From: DASZCR01 sp035942915
GTDB lineage: Bacteria > Acidobacteriota > Blastocatellia > Pyrinomonadales > Pyrinomonadaceae
Assembly (NCBI GenBank): GCA_035942915.1
Contig: DASZCR010000227.1
Location: 1 to 6,482 of the forward strand
DNA: 6,482 bases
Reading direction: 5' to 3'
In this document: piece by piece, positions 1-6,382 of the stretch
Layout: every line of letters begins with the position of its first letter
How positions within the stretch are numbered: position 1 is the stretch's first letter
The notes under the pieces: model-generated
Told to the model about the DNA's origin: nothing
Databases searched by the model: none
The model's input: only the letters and a program-made list of their open reading frames with translations
Translations under genes and position numbers: made by a program

Positions 1-1
1 G

Positions 2-868
2 TCATCTGATTCGCCGTTCGACGTGAGAGCGCAGGGCTTCAGCCAGCGGAAGCATGTGCTCGCGGTAGCGAAGCACGCGCGTGTAATGGCCTGCGGCTAC
101 CTGTCGCTCGCCGTACTGTTCATAGAAGGGCAGCCCGTCGAACCCGCTGCCGTTTCGCGCGCCGTTTGACGCCGGGCGCAGGCACTCGACGCGGAACGAA
201 TCGCCGTTCGTGCCGACGCTCGTCAGCCCGCTTCGCGCTGCCAAGTCTGGATGCTCGCGCAGTCCGGTGCTCCCCAAACCGGCAAGCGCGGCCTCGACTT
301 CCGCCGCCAACTCAGGATAGTTGCGTGCGGCGAGCAGTTTGCGCGCGAAGGTTTCGTCGTCGAGTCGCAGCCAACGCGCTGCGGCGCGCGACTCCTCGCC
401 GCACTCGTCGGGACGGCCGACGAGCGTGAATTCCAGATTCTCAATCTGCGCGCCCGACGTGCCGGAGGCCAAATCAACTGCCGCGTTAAGCAGCAGGCGG
501 CAGGCGTCGTGCGCGGGGTTGTAGCCTTCGCTGGCATCGCCCGCGACGAGCCGCGTCCCTGCGCGCACGAAGGTCTCGGCCAACTCGTCCGCGAGGTCTG
601 TGAAGAGAGCGAAGTCGCGGTCGAGGATGGCCGTGTAGAGCGCGGCGTCAGTGAAACGCGCGTAGATTGAGCCGCGCGATGCGCCGACCGACGACAGCAC
701 TTCGTCGGTCGAAGCGACGCGCGATTGTTGCGTGCGCCCTGAGCCATCCGTCAGCACGAAGACGCGCGGGCGCGCTTGTTCGAGCCAACCGTAGACGCGC
801 AATTCGTGGCCGGGATGGGCAACGACTACGGCGGCGGTCTCGTGCGAATCTGTCTGCTCAGGCATCAT
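2..868 (-). CDS. Divergent PIG-L/LmbE-like protein (putative deacetylase-fold protein)
   Basis: The 288-residue product begins like the PIG-L/LmbE family of zinc-dependent N-acetylglucosaminyl deacetylases: a hydrophobic strand followed by AHPGHE (residues 17-22), then a second strand ending VFVLTDGSGR (36-45). This parallels the AHPDDE and TDG segments of that family. A second candidate motif, NPAHD (117-121), sits where PIG-L proteins carry HPDH. Seen against that family, the two acidic residues of AHPDDE are replaced by Gly20 and His21, so the usual catalytic aspartate appears missing while three possible metal ligands (His18, His21, His120) remain. The C-terminal half, with a YGERQV and an RYREHM segment (about 245-270), is not one I can assign to a known domain. 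No signal peptide or membrane segment is seen, so it is probably cytoplasmic. ATG 868 lies 14 bases past the sulfotransferase stop. An in-frame TTG at 886 overlapping that stop would add six residues. Neither has a good Shine-Dalgarno. The gene is complete, with the stop at bases 4-2. A role in glycan modification is inferred from context. Confidence 0.75.
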   Translation of the reverse strand: MMPEQTDSHETAAVVVAHPGHELRVYGWLEQARPRVFVLTDGSGRTQQSRVASTDEVLSSVGASRGSIYARFTDAALYTAILDRDFALFTDLADELAETFVRAGTRLVAGDASEGYNPAHDACRLLLNAAVDLASGTSGAQIENLEFTLVGRPDECGEESRAAARWLRLDDETFARKLLAARNYPELAAEVEAALAGLGSTGLREHPDLAARSGLTSVGTNGDSFRVECLRPASNGARNGSGFDGLPFYEQYGERQVAAGHYTRVLRYREHMLPLAEALRSHVERRIR

Positions 869-882
869 GGCAAGCTGTTCGG

Positions 883-1809
883 TCAATCAATCGGGTATCC
901 GAGTTCTGCGAGCAGGTCGCCTGCGACGGCAGCAAAGCGCATCTGCGTTTCGGCGTCCATCGCGACGCGCCAGCGAAAGACGCGCGAAGGCTCCGGCGGT
1001 TGTGTGACGAAGCGTTGGTTGTGCAGACGCTCCTCTTTCGTGATAAGCAGCGAGCCGTCGTCTCGATACATCGTCTTCACTTCGTCGAGCCGCGCAGGCG
1101 ACGACTCATAATATCTCTCCATCCGTTCGTCGTATGTCAGCCCGATGAAGTCGCAAACTTTTCGTAGCACGGCGGGCGCGTCCGCAATCAACTCCTCGTA
1201 GCGCACTTCCATGTAATGCCGACGGCGCTTTCCCTGCGCGCGCGCCGTCAGTATCCATGAACGCCAGCGCTCGGCCGAGTCCTCTATCCGGTCGCCGGGT
1301 GAGAACCAGAGACCGCGCACGGAGAGAGCCACGTCGCGGCCGTCGCGGATGATGTGGACGAAGCGCGCCTCCGGCAAGAGCTTTTCAATCTTGTCCATGT
1401 GCAGGCAGTAGGCCGGAGTCTTGTCGCCCCAGCGCGCCTTGCCGAAGCGCGCGGCGTAGAGGCGGTAAAAAGTCCTCACGCCCTCGGCGACTGTAAACGG
1501 CTCAACCTCCCGCAAAGCCTTCTCAAACGTTTCGCGCGGGATGTTGGCATCATCCCACGAGACCATCCCCGCGACGGCGTTGAAGAAGGCTTGCCGCAAC
1601 TCATCGCCGCGCCCGCGTAAGCCCGCCACGACGGGCATAAACCCCATCTCCGGCGGGATGCTTAGTTCCGGGTGCGCGTCGCACATCAGGCGCAGCAGCG
1701 TCGTCCCGGAGCGCGGCACGCCGACGATGAACGGCGCGGGCGGCAACTCCGTCGAGAGCCTGCGCCGCGTCCAGATGCTCTTCAACAAAGAACCACCGCC
1801 CCGTTTCAT
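883..1809 (-). CDS. PAPS-dependent sulfotransferase family protein
   Basis: The 308-residue protein has the hallmark nucleotide-binding elements of PAPS sulfotransferases (Sulfotransfer_3-like). The 5'-phosphosulfate loop is FIVGVPRSGTTLL (27-39). A WGDKTP motif (127-132), common in bacterial members, follows, and then the 3'-phosphate-binding segment FVHIIRDGRDVALSV (150-164). A YEELIADAPAVLRKVCDFIGL-type segment (about 204-224) and a late RVFRWR (276-281) also match the family pattern. Members transfer a sulfuryl group from PAPS to a hydroxyl or amine of sugars, lipids or other small molecules; the acceptor cannot be read from sequence. There is no signal peptide; the basic, non-hydrophobic N-terminus suggests a cytoplasmic enzyme. 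Its ATG overlaps the flippase stop as ATGA, indicating translational coupling, and its own TGA overlaps a possible TTG start of the next gene. No PAPS synthesis genes are in the window, so the donor must come from elsewhere. Sulfation of the saccharide exported by the neighbouring flippase is the simplest inferred role. Confidence 0.92.
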   Translation of the reverse strand: MKRGGGSLLKSIWTRRRLSTELPPAPFIVGVPRSGTTLLRLMCDAHPELSIPPEMGFMPVVAGLRGRGDELRQAFFNAVAGMVSWDDANIPRETFEKALREVEPFTVAEGVRTFYRLYAARFGKARWGDKTPAYCLHMDKIEKLLPEARFVHIIRDGRDVALSVRGLWFSPGDRIEDSAERWRSWILTARAQGKRRRHYMEVRYEELIADAPAVLRKVCDFIGLTYDERMERYYESSPARLDEVKTMYRDDGSLLITKEERLHNQRFVTQPPEPSRVFRWRVAMDAETQMRFAAVAGDLLAELGYPID

Positions 1810-3191
1810 GTCGCGTCGGCGGCGGCTCTCGACGCCAGCAGAGCTTCGTCTTCCTGACCCGTTCCGCCCTTGCGCGCCGACGCGCGCCCGTCCGCTACGG
1901 AGATTGACTTCTCAAGAAAGAAAAGGTTGACGAGCAGACCTACTGCGGCTGAGGCGCTCATCATGAGCGCCATCCCCATCAGCCCGTATGCCCAGAAGGT
2001 CAATGCACGCGCGGGGATGTTAACAGTGTTAATGATGAACGCCAACCGCACCGGCGTCCGCGTGTCGCCCTTCGCGCAGAAGGCGGCGAAGACCGGCTGC
2101 CCCATCACGTTCGACATGAAAGCGACGCCCAGAGACGAAAGCATCCACCACAGCGAGTTGACGTTCTCGGCCGTCACGCCGCCGTGTCCGACGAGGAAGG
2201 CGAGCAGGGGTCGGCCGAACGCGAGCACGCACACGTAAGCCGCGCCCGCCAGCAGCGCGAGCAGCACCAGACGCCGACGGTAAAGCGCACGGAAGTTTCT
2301 CCACTGTCCATTGCGCGCCTGCACGGCCAGCGTCGGCGAAGCCGGGATGACGAGAGCTTTGTCGAGCACTGTGTTGGCCGTGCCGTAGAATTGCTGGCTC
2401 ACGGAGAGCAGCGAGAGACCGCCGGCCGGAGCGAGCGACGCAAGCTGTCTCGTAACGAGCGGCGTAATCTGATTATAAAGCCCTCCGAGAAGCAGCGGCC
2501 GGACGCGGCGCAGCGCCTCGCGCCTCACAGGCGACCACAGGCGCGGACGTCGCCAACGACCCAACACAGGCCACATCAACGCGACGGGCAGCGCAATCCG
2601 CAGCACCGTAATCCACGCCGCCGCGCGCACCCCGTAGCGTGGCAAAGCCCAGATGAGCAGGAGCAGCCCCGCCACGTTGGCTATCGGCGTCGCCGCTTCC
2701 GCCCAGACGAAACTGCGGCGCGCACGGCAGGCCGCACGCAGCACGCAGTCAAGCGCGGCAAACAGCAGGCCGAAGAGCTGGATTCTCGTCAGCGCCACAG
2801 CCAGCGCGTAGCCTTCGGCCGAGAAGCCCGGCACGAGCCAGCGCATCCAGTAACCCGCGCCGAGATAGAGCACCGCCGCAACCACCGCCGCCGCGCCAGC
2901 GACGAGCAGAAAGATTCCCCATAGCTCTCGTCGGAGGTCGCCCGCGCCCTCGTCCGCACGCGTTGCCAGCAATGGAACGAGGACGTGAAGCAGCGACGAC
3001 GTGAAGAGCACGAGAACCATCTGCGGCACAACCATCCCCGCAAAGAGCGCGTCCGATTCGACGCCGATGCCGAGCCGCGTGATGACGTACCAATGGATAA
3101 CCAGCGTCACGACGATGTTGACGCTCGCCAGCCATCCGAGCGACAGCGTCAGCCCCAGCGACCCGGTTCGTGTTGATGAGCCTTCAGCCAT
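1806..3191 (-). CDS. MurJ/MVF-like lipid-linked saccharide flippase (MOP superfamily)
   Basis: This 461-residue protein is mostly hydrophobic, with about 12 to 14 predicted membrane segments. It shows features of the MurJ/MVF branch of the MOP exporters: ESDALFAG (45-52, like the TDAFF segment of MurJ), a VPGFS loop (120-124), TRIQLFGLLFAALDCVLRA (135-153), and KGDTRTPV (374-381, like the late GDTRTP loop). Family members flip undecaprenyl-linked glycans, lipid II in the case of MurJ, from the inner to the outer leaflet of the cytoplasmic membrane. The arginines that are important in MurJ TM1 and TM2 appear absent: the segment after ESDALFAG reads MVVPQMVLVLF, without the Arg pair of MurJ. 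A different lipid-linked substrate is therefore likely. The C-terminal tail (about 428-461) is hydrophilic. ATG follows the TAA of the upstream membrane protein gene with no spacer, and the TGA overlaps the sulfotransferase ATG. Together with its neighbours it suggests surface glycan export rather than peptidoglycan synthesis. A Wzx-type flippase is the main alternative label. Confidence 0.87.
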   Translation of the reverse strand: MAEGSSTRTGSLGLTLSLGWLASVNIVVTLVIHWYVITRLGIGVESDALFAGMVVPQMVLVLFTSSLLHVLVPLLATRADEGAGDLRRELWGIFLLVAGAAAVVAAVLYLGAGYWMRWLVPGFSAEGYALAVALTRIQLFGLLFAALDCVLRAACRARRSFVWAEAATPIANVAGLLLLIWALPRYGVRAAAWITVLRIALPVALMWPVLGRWRRPRLWSPVRREALRRVRPLLLGGLYNQITPLVTRQLASLAPAGGLSLLSVSQQFYGTANTVLDKALVIPASPTLAVQARNGQWRNFRALYRRRLVLLALLAGAAYVCVLAFGRPLLAFLVGHGGVTAENVNSLWWMLSSLGVAFMSNVMGQPVFAAFCAKGDTRTPVRLAFIINTVNIPARALTFWAYGLMGMALMMSASAAVGLLVNLFFLEKSISVADGRASARKGGTGQEDEALLASRAAADAT

Positions 3192-4592
3192 TTAAACAAG
3201 ACGGTCGTCGGTCGCACGCGCAAAGCGTGCCGGGAGCATCCGCGCAACTGTCCCCGCGCCCACGACAATCAGCAGTATCCAGAACAGGTAACGCTGGCGG
3301 TAGAGCGCGCCGACGTTGACGACCACGAGGCCGAGCGCCGTCGCGCCGATAAGCGACACCAGCACGAGCAGCCACACGGTCATTTGCCGACGCCTGTGCC
3401 ACAGGCACACGAATGCGAGCAGTTCGACGAAGTACATCAACAGAGTCTCGCCCCCGCTGAGGAGCCTCCCCGCCGTCCCGACATTACCACCCGCGTCGAA
3501 CCACATCACAGGGAACGGCGCGCACAACCCGACGAGCACAGCGCGCGGCAGATAAAGGATGACATCCGACATGCCGCCAAACCGCACGTCCGCGTCAAGG
3601 TTCGAGCCTGCGTCGGGGTACAACTCGATAAACTGTGCGCGCGCCTGCGCAATCCGTTCGGCGACGCGCGACGACAGTGTGCGCGTTTGTCGCGCGCTCT
3701 GCGGGTCGGCCTTCGCAGCGACTTCCGCAGTCGAACCCGTAGAAACTCCCGCCGTCGAATCGGCGTGTGCGCGGCCGTCCGTTTGTTCCTTCTGTTGCCC
3801 TGCGGTTGCGCCCGGCCGGTGCGGCATCCAGTACTCCTTCGGGAGCCAGTACGGCGTGATGAACTGCGACGCGCTCAGGCCAATCGCCAGCATCAGAGCC
3901 ACGCCCGCCAGATTGGCCGCGTGGAGAGTCCGACTGTGCGCTTGTCGTGCGATGGAGAGCGCCGCGCCGAGAAACATAATCGCCAGCACCACCCACCACG
4001 CCGAACTCTTCACGAGCCATAGCGACGCGGCCGCTGCGCCGCCGAGCGCCCCGGCCAACAGACCTCCCGCGAGAGTGTACGGGGTCGTCAGCCACTTCAC
4101 AGAGACCAGCACGAGCGTCAGCGCGAGGACGACAAACAGAGGGTCTTTCAGCAGTTGTGTCGTATGCAGGAGAAACGAAGGCAACAAGGCTGCCGTCATC
4201 CACGCGGCCAGCAACCCTTCTCTGCGGCCGAACGCCTCGCTGCCCAACGCGAAGACGAGGAGCAAGGTCGTCAGGTAGTAGATTAAATTCAGCGGCGCGG
4301 CGCTGAGGATGGACTGACCGAACAATGGACTGAACAGCGAGAACGACAACGAATAGAGTTTGACGTGGACAGGGGCGGGACTCCGCAACCACGCTGCCGC
4401 TCCTTCCTCTTTGAGCGTCTCTTCGAGCGCGACAATCTGCAAACGATAGACGCGGCTATCTGAAGCGAAAGAGGCTATCCCGCCGTCGCCGAACGTCCCT
4501 GCCGCCACGCCCCAACGCCCTGCAAGATGCGCGCCCGTCGCCGCCGTGAGGTGGACGCACGTCGCAATCAACAGTAAATGTCTGAGCCTCAT
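3192..4592 (-). CDS. Polytopic membrane protein, GT-C-like glycosyltransferase or Wzy-like polymerase
   Basis: I read this as a 466-residue integral membrane protein with about 9 to 11 membrane segments. It starts with a membrane anchor (MRLRHLLLIATCVHL), followed by an outer loop with an acidic ASDSRVYRLQ segment (43-52), the place where GT-C enzymes carry a catalytic aspartate. Further hydrophobic helices follow; TTQLLKDP (144-151) between helices resembles the polar loop seen in polysaccharide membrane proteins. A hydrophilic stretch of about 65 residues (257-322), rich in Thr, Ala, Gln and charged residues, interrupts the helices and probably lies outside the membrane. Near the end, NVGALYRQRYLFW (426-438) resembles the final YR-R segment of polymerases and GT-C proteins. 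An ATG 81 bases upstream (4673) is in frame, but using it would overlap the methyltransferase by 85 bases. ATG 4592 gives the ATGA coupling used elsewhere in this operon and places the hydrophobic segment at the N-terminus. The likely role is adding or polymerising lipid-linked sugars on the outer membrane face. The exact reaction is not readable. Confidence 0.78.
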   Translation of the reverse strand: MRLRHLLLIATCVHLTAATGAHLAGRWGVAAGTFGDGGIASFASDSRVYRLQIVALEETLKEEGAAAWLRSPAPVHVKLYSLSFSLFSPLFGQSILSAAPLNLIYYLTTLLLVFALGSEAFGRREGLLAAWMTAALLPSFLLHTTQLLKDPLFVVLALTLVLVSVKWLTTPYTLAGGLLAGALGGAAAASLWLVKSSAWWVVLAIMFLGAALSIARQAHSRTLHAANLAGVALMLAIGLSASQFITPYWLPKEYWMPHRPGATAGQQKEQTDGRAHADSTAGVSTGSTAEVAAKADPQSARQTRTLSSRVAERIAQARAQFIELYPDAGSNLDADVRFGGMSDVILYLPRAVLVGLCAPFPVMWFDAGGNVGTAGRLLSGGETLLMYFVELLAFVCLWHRRRQMTVWLLVLVSLIGATALGLVVVNVGALYRQRYLFWILLIVVGAGTVARMLPARFARATDDRLV

Positions 4593-5341
4593 CCAGACCA
4601 CACCCTGCCGAAGCCGCGCGCCGCGCTCTTGCGCTCGACCTCCAACTCTTCCAGATTCCACAGTCCCAAACATTTGCCCAACTCTGCGTCCTCGACGAGC
4701 AACTGTCGCGGCTCAGGGAAGTTGAAAGGCGCTGCTTGTAGATTGACCGAGCGCCAACCTCCTGTCGCCATGTCCTCGTTCTCCGTGACGTTGACGTGCG
4801 TGGTTGCGAGCAGGAAGCCGGAGCCGCTGCGCTTGAAGTTGGCGAGCGCGGCGTTGATGTCTCGGAACGAAAGGTGGATGAAGCAGTCCCGACACAGAAC
4901 AACGTCGGCACGCGGCAGGCTATCCCTCGTCACATCCGCGACGATGAAACTCCTGTCCCGTCTGCCGTGCATCTGCTGGTTGCGCGCAATTAGTTCGGGA
5001 ACAACATCAGCGCCCGTGTACTCGACCCCTTGCAACTCGACGTAGCGCATCCAGTTGAAATCACCGCAGGGCGCATCCAGTAGTGAACGCGCGCCGACGC
5101 TTGCGAGCAACGCTGGCAGCGCACGTCGAATCGTCTCCGTTCGCGCCAGCGTCGAGCCACGCCCGGAAACAGACTCCGGGTCAGCCCACAGGTTATTCCG
5201 GTAGATGTCTGCGAAGATAACGCCCATGCCTGCGTAGCGAATGTGCAGCGCCCGTCGAACTTCTCTCAGACGCCGATAGAGCGGCGCGCTGCCGGGGAAG
5301 GCCGCTTTGATGAAAGCTTTCGTCTTCTCCAACGCGCTCAC
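4589..5341 (-). CDS. Class I SAM-dependent methyltransferase of polysaccharide-locus type
   Basis: The 250-residue product has a clear SAM-binding motif I, SLLDAPCGDFNWM (86-98), preceded by the FADIYRNNLWADPESVSG segment (43-60), which I recognise from methyltransferases in bacterial polysaccharide clusters. After motif I come an acidic second strand (YTGADVVPELI, 108-118), a motif III/IV region (FIVADV, 132-137, and DVVLCRDCFIHLSFRDI, 146-162), and the late NLQAAPFNFPEP (200-211). It probably methylates a sugar or another small group of the surface saccharide in the cytoplasm. The longest open frame begins at ATG 5506, but its first 55 residues overlap the LRR gene by 83 bases, are low-complexity and Arg-rich, and look unlike the family. 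GTG 5341 has an AGGA six bases upstream (5351-5348) and gives a normal family length. The gap to the LRR stop is 82 bases, with no convincing promoter. Its TGA overlaps the next ATG, so the two genes are coupled. The acceptor is unknown. Confidence 0.85.
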   Translation of the reverse strand: MSALEKTKAFIKAAFPGSAPLYRRLREVRRALHIRYAGMGVIFADIYRNNLWADPESVSGRGSTLARTETIRRALPALLASVGARSLLDAPCGDFNWMRYVELQGVEYTGADVVPELIARNQQMHGRRDRSFIVADVTRDSLPRADVVLCRDCFIHLSFRDINAALANFKRSGSGFLLATTHVNVTENEDMATGGWRSVNLQAAPFNFPEPRQLLVEDAELGKCLGLWNLEELEVERKSAARGFGRVWSG

Positions 5342-5347
5342 GCTCCG

Positions 5348-5351
5348 TCCT
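5348..5351 (-). promoter_or_regulatory. Shine-Dalgarno AGGA supporting the GTG start of the methyltransferase
   Basis: AGGA on the minus strand lies six bases before GTG 5341. It decides between this start and the longer in-frame ATG at 5506, which lies inside the LRR gene. The match is short, so the support is moderate. Confidence 0.5.
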
Positions 5352-5423
5352 GCCTCTCGCCCCTGAAGATTTCCAAACAGACATCTTACTACTTCCCGAA
5401 CTGCTTCGGCGTCCGCTACGTTT

Positions 5424-6326
5424 TCATCGTCTCCGTCCTCGCCGGGCGTTCGACTTCGGCTGCGCTCGCACCTCATTCGCCGCGTCGTCGTCAAACTCAT
5501 TCTCAAAAGAGAAGACGATGCCGGGAAAGCGGCTGCGTAAGTTTCTCTGCTCGGCCAGCGTCAGAGAATTGTTCCCCATAAATACCTTCAATCCTTTCAC
5601 TCCGGCTAACGATTGGGGAAGTCGAACCCCGCCGTTCGAGCGCAGAGACAACTCCTCAAGATTCGTCAAATTGCCGATGAAGGAGGGGATGACGCGGATG
5701 GCGTTGTAGTCGAGTCCCAACCTTTTCAAACGGCGGAGCGAGGCGACTTGCGGCGGTACGGAGCGAAGGCCGTTTCTGCCCAAGTCCAACTCTTCCAGTT
5801 GCCGAAGCGTAGCGAGAGTGTCCGGCAGTCGCTTGCTTTGAACGCGCGGCTTAGTGTCTGCAAAATCGATTTCGCGCGGGTCGAGTGCTCCGTATAATCT
5901 CAACACTCTGAGGTTTTGTAACTGACCGATTGAGCGCGGGAGCGAGACGTTCATCCGGCAGCCATTGCCATTGTCGATAATCAACTCCTCCAACTTCCGC
6001 AGCCTCCCGATTTCTTCCGGCAGGTCTTCGAGGTTTTCCAGACAGGCGATTTCCAACGCTTCCAGATTAACCAATGTCCCAAGCCTCGAAGGCAGATGTC
6101 TCATCTCTGGGTCTTCCTTCTGGAGGATGAGTCGGCGCACTTTTTCGGGCGATTGGAAAGCCCGCTCGAAACTATCAAACACCTGCTCTTCCTGAAGACC
6201 TTCGGATGAGCCTCCCGCGTCAACGCTTGACGGTTGCTGCTGTGCATTCAACTCGCCCATGCACCACACGAAGACGTAAAGACACAGTAATCCAATCCTA
6301 AAATGAACCGGGCGGCTACCTCTCAC
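5424..6326 (-). CDS. Secreted leucine-rich repeat protein
   Basis: The 300-residue protein opens with a signal peptide: a basic start, a hydrophobic core (IGLLCLYVFVW, 11-21), and a likely signal peptidase I site after LNA (26-28). A short linker leads to PEKVRRLIL (60-68), a typical entry into bacterial LRR domains, then about seven to eight repeats of 23 to 28 residues (63-268) on the pattern L-x-x-L-x-x-L-x-L with LP-x-x-IGxL ends. The fourth repeat carries an extra charged stretch (about 149-166). The tail (277-300) goes from acidic (EFDDDAANE) to strongly basic (RRGRRR). LRR domains bind proteins or glycans; the partner here is unknown. The start is GTG with an excellent GGAGGA six bases upstream. 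Base composition is clearly lower in GC than the genes to its left, so it may have a different history. It is codirectional with the glycan genes but separated by 82 bases, so shared transcription is possible but not shown. Confidence 0.9.
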   Translation of the reverse strand: MRGSRPVHFRIGLLCLYVFVWCMGELNAQQQPSSVDAGGSSEGLQEEQVFDSFERAFQSPEKVRRLILQKEDPEMRHLPSRLGTLVNLEALEIACLENLEDLPEEIGRLRKLEELIIDNGNGCRMNVSLPRSIGQLQNLRVLRLYGALDPREIDFADTKPRVQSKRLPDTLATLRQLEELDLGRNGLRSVPPQVASLRRLKRLGLDYNAIRVIPSFIGNLTNLEELSLRSNGGVRLPQSLAGVKGLKVFMGNNSLTLAEQRNLRSRFPGIVFSFENEFDDDAANEVRAQPKSNARRGRRR

Positions 6327-6332
6327 AATGTT

Positions 6333-6338
6333 TCCTCC
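6333..6338 (-). promoter_or_regulatory. Strong Shine-Dalgarno GGAGGA of the LRR gene
   Basis: GGAGGA on the minus strand lies six bases before GTG 6326. It is the best ribosome binding site in the window and fixes this non-ATG start. The downstream genes rely on stop-start coupling instead. Confidence 0.8.
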
Positions 6339-6382
6339 ATCTACGAAGCAAAGAAGAGCTTTGTGTGGCGTCTAAAGAACGA

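Noticed and set aside
667..1167. Plus-strand open frame of 166 codons spanning the PIG-L-like/sulfotransferase junction
   Set aside because: It crosses two supported minus-strand genes and has an Arg-rich, motif-free product.
2184..2924. Plus-strand open frame of 246 codons
   Set aside because: It lies wholly antisense to the flippase gene and encodes an Arg/His/Gln-rich product with no domain-like pattern, as expected for the opposite strand of a GC-rich membrane-protein gene.
3559..4278. Plus-strand open frame of 239 codons
   Set aside because: It is antisense to the membrane protein gene, has an Ala/Arg/Ser-rich composition without motifs, and the minus-strand frame has clear membrane segments and operon junctions.
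3595..4392. Minus-strand open frame of 265 codons in another frame of the membrane protein gene
   Set aside because: The product is Arg-rich and lacks hydrophobic segments; it is a frame-shifted shadow of a well-supported gene.
5424..5506. Dual-coding overlap between the LRR gene and the methyltransferase leader
   Set aside because: The methyltransferase leader is Arg-rich and unlike its family, and a GTG with a ribosome binding site at 5341 removes the overlap.
6349..6363. Small inverted repeat CAAAG-5-CTTTG in the LRR leader
   Set aside because: A five-pair, AT-rich stem with no following T run on either strand is too weak for a terminator or a riboswitch.
6327..6382. Promoter immediately upstream of the LRR gene
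   Set aside because: I could not find a -35/-10 pair with acceptable match and spacing in these 56 bases, so none is called.
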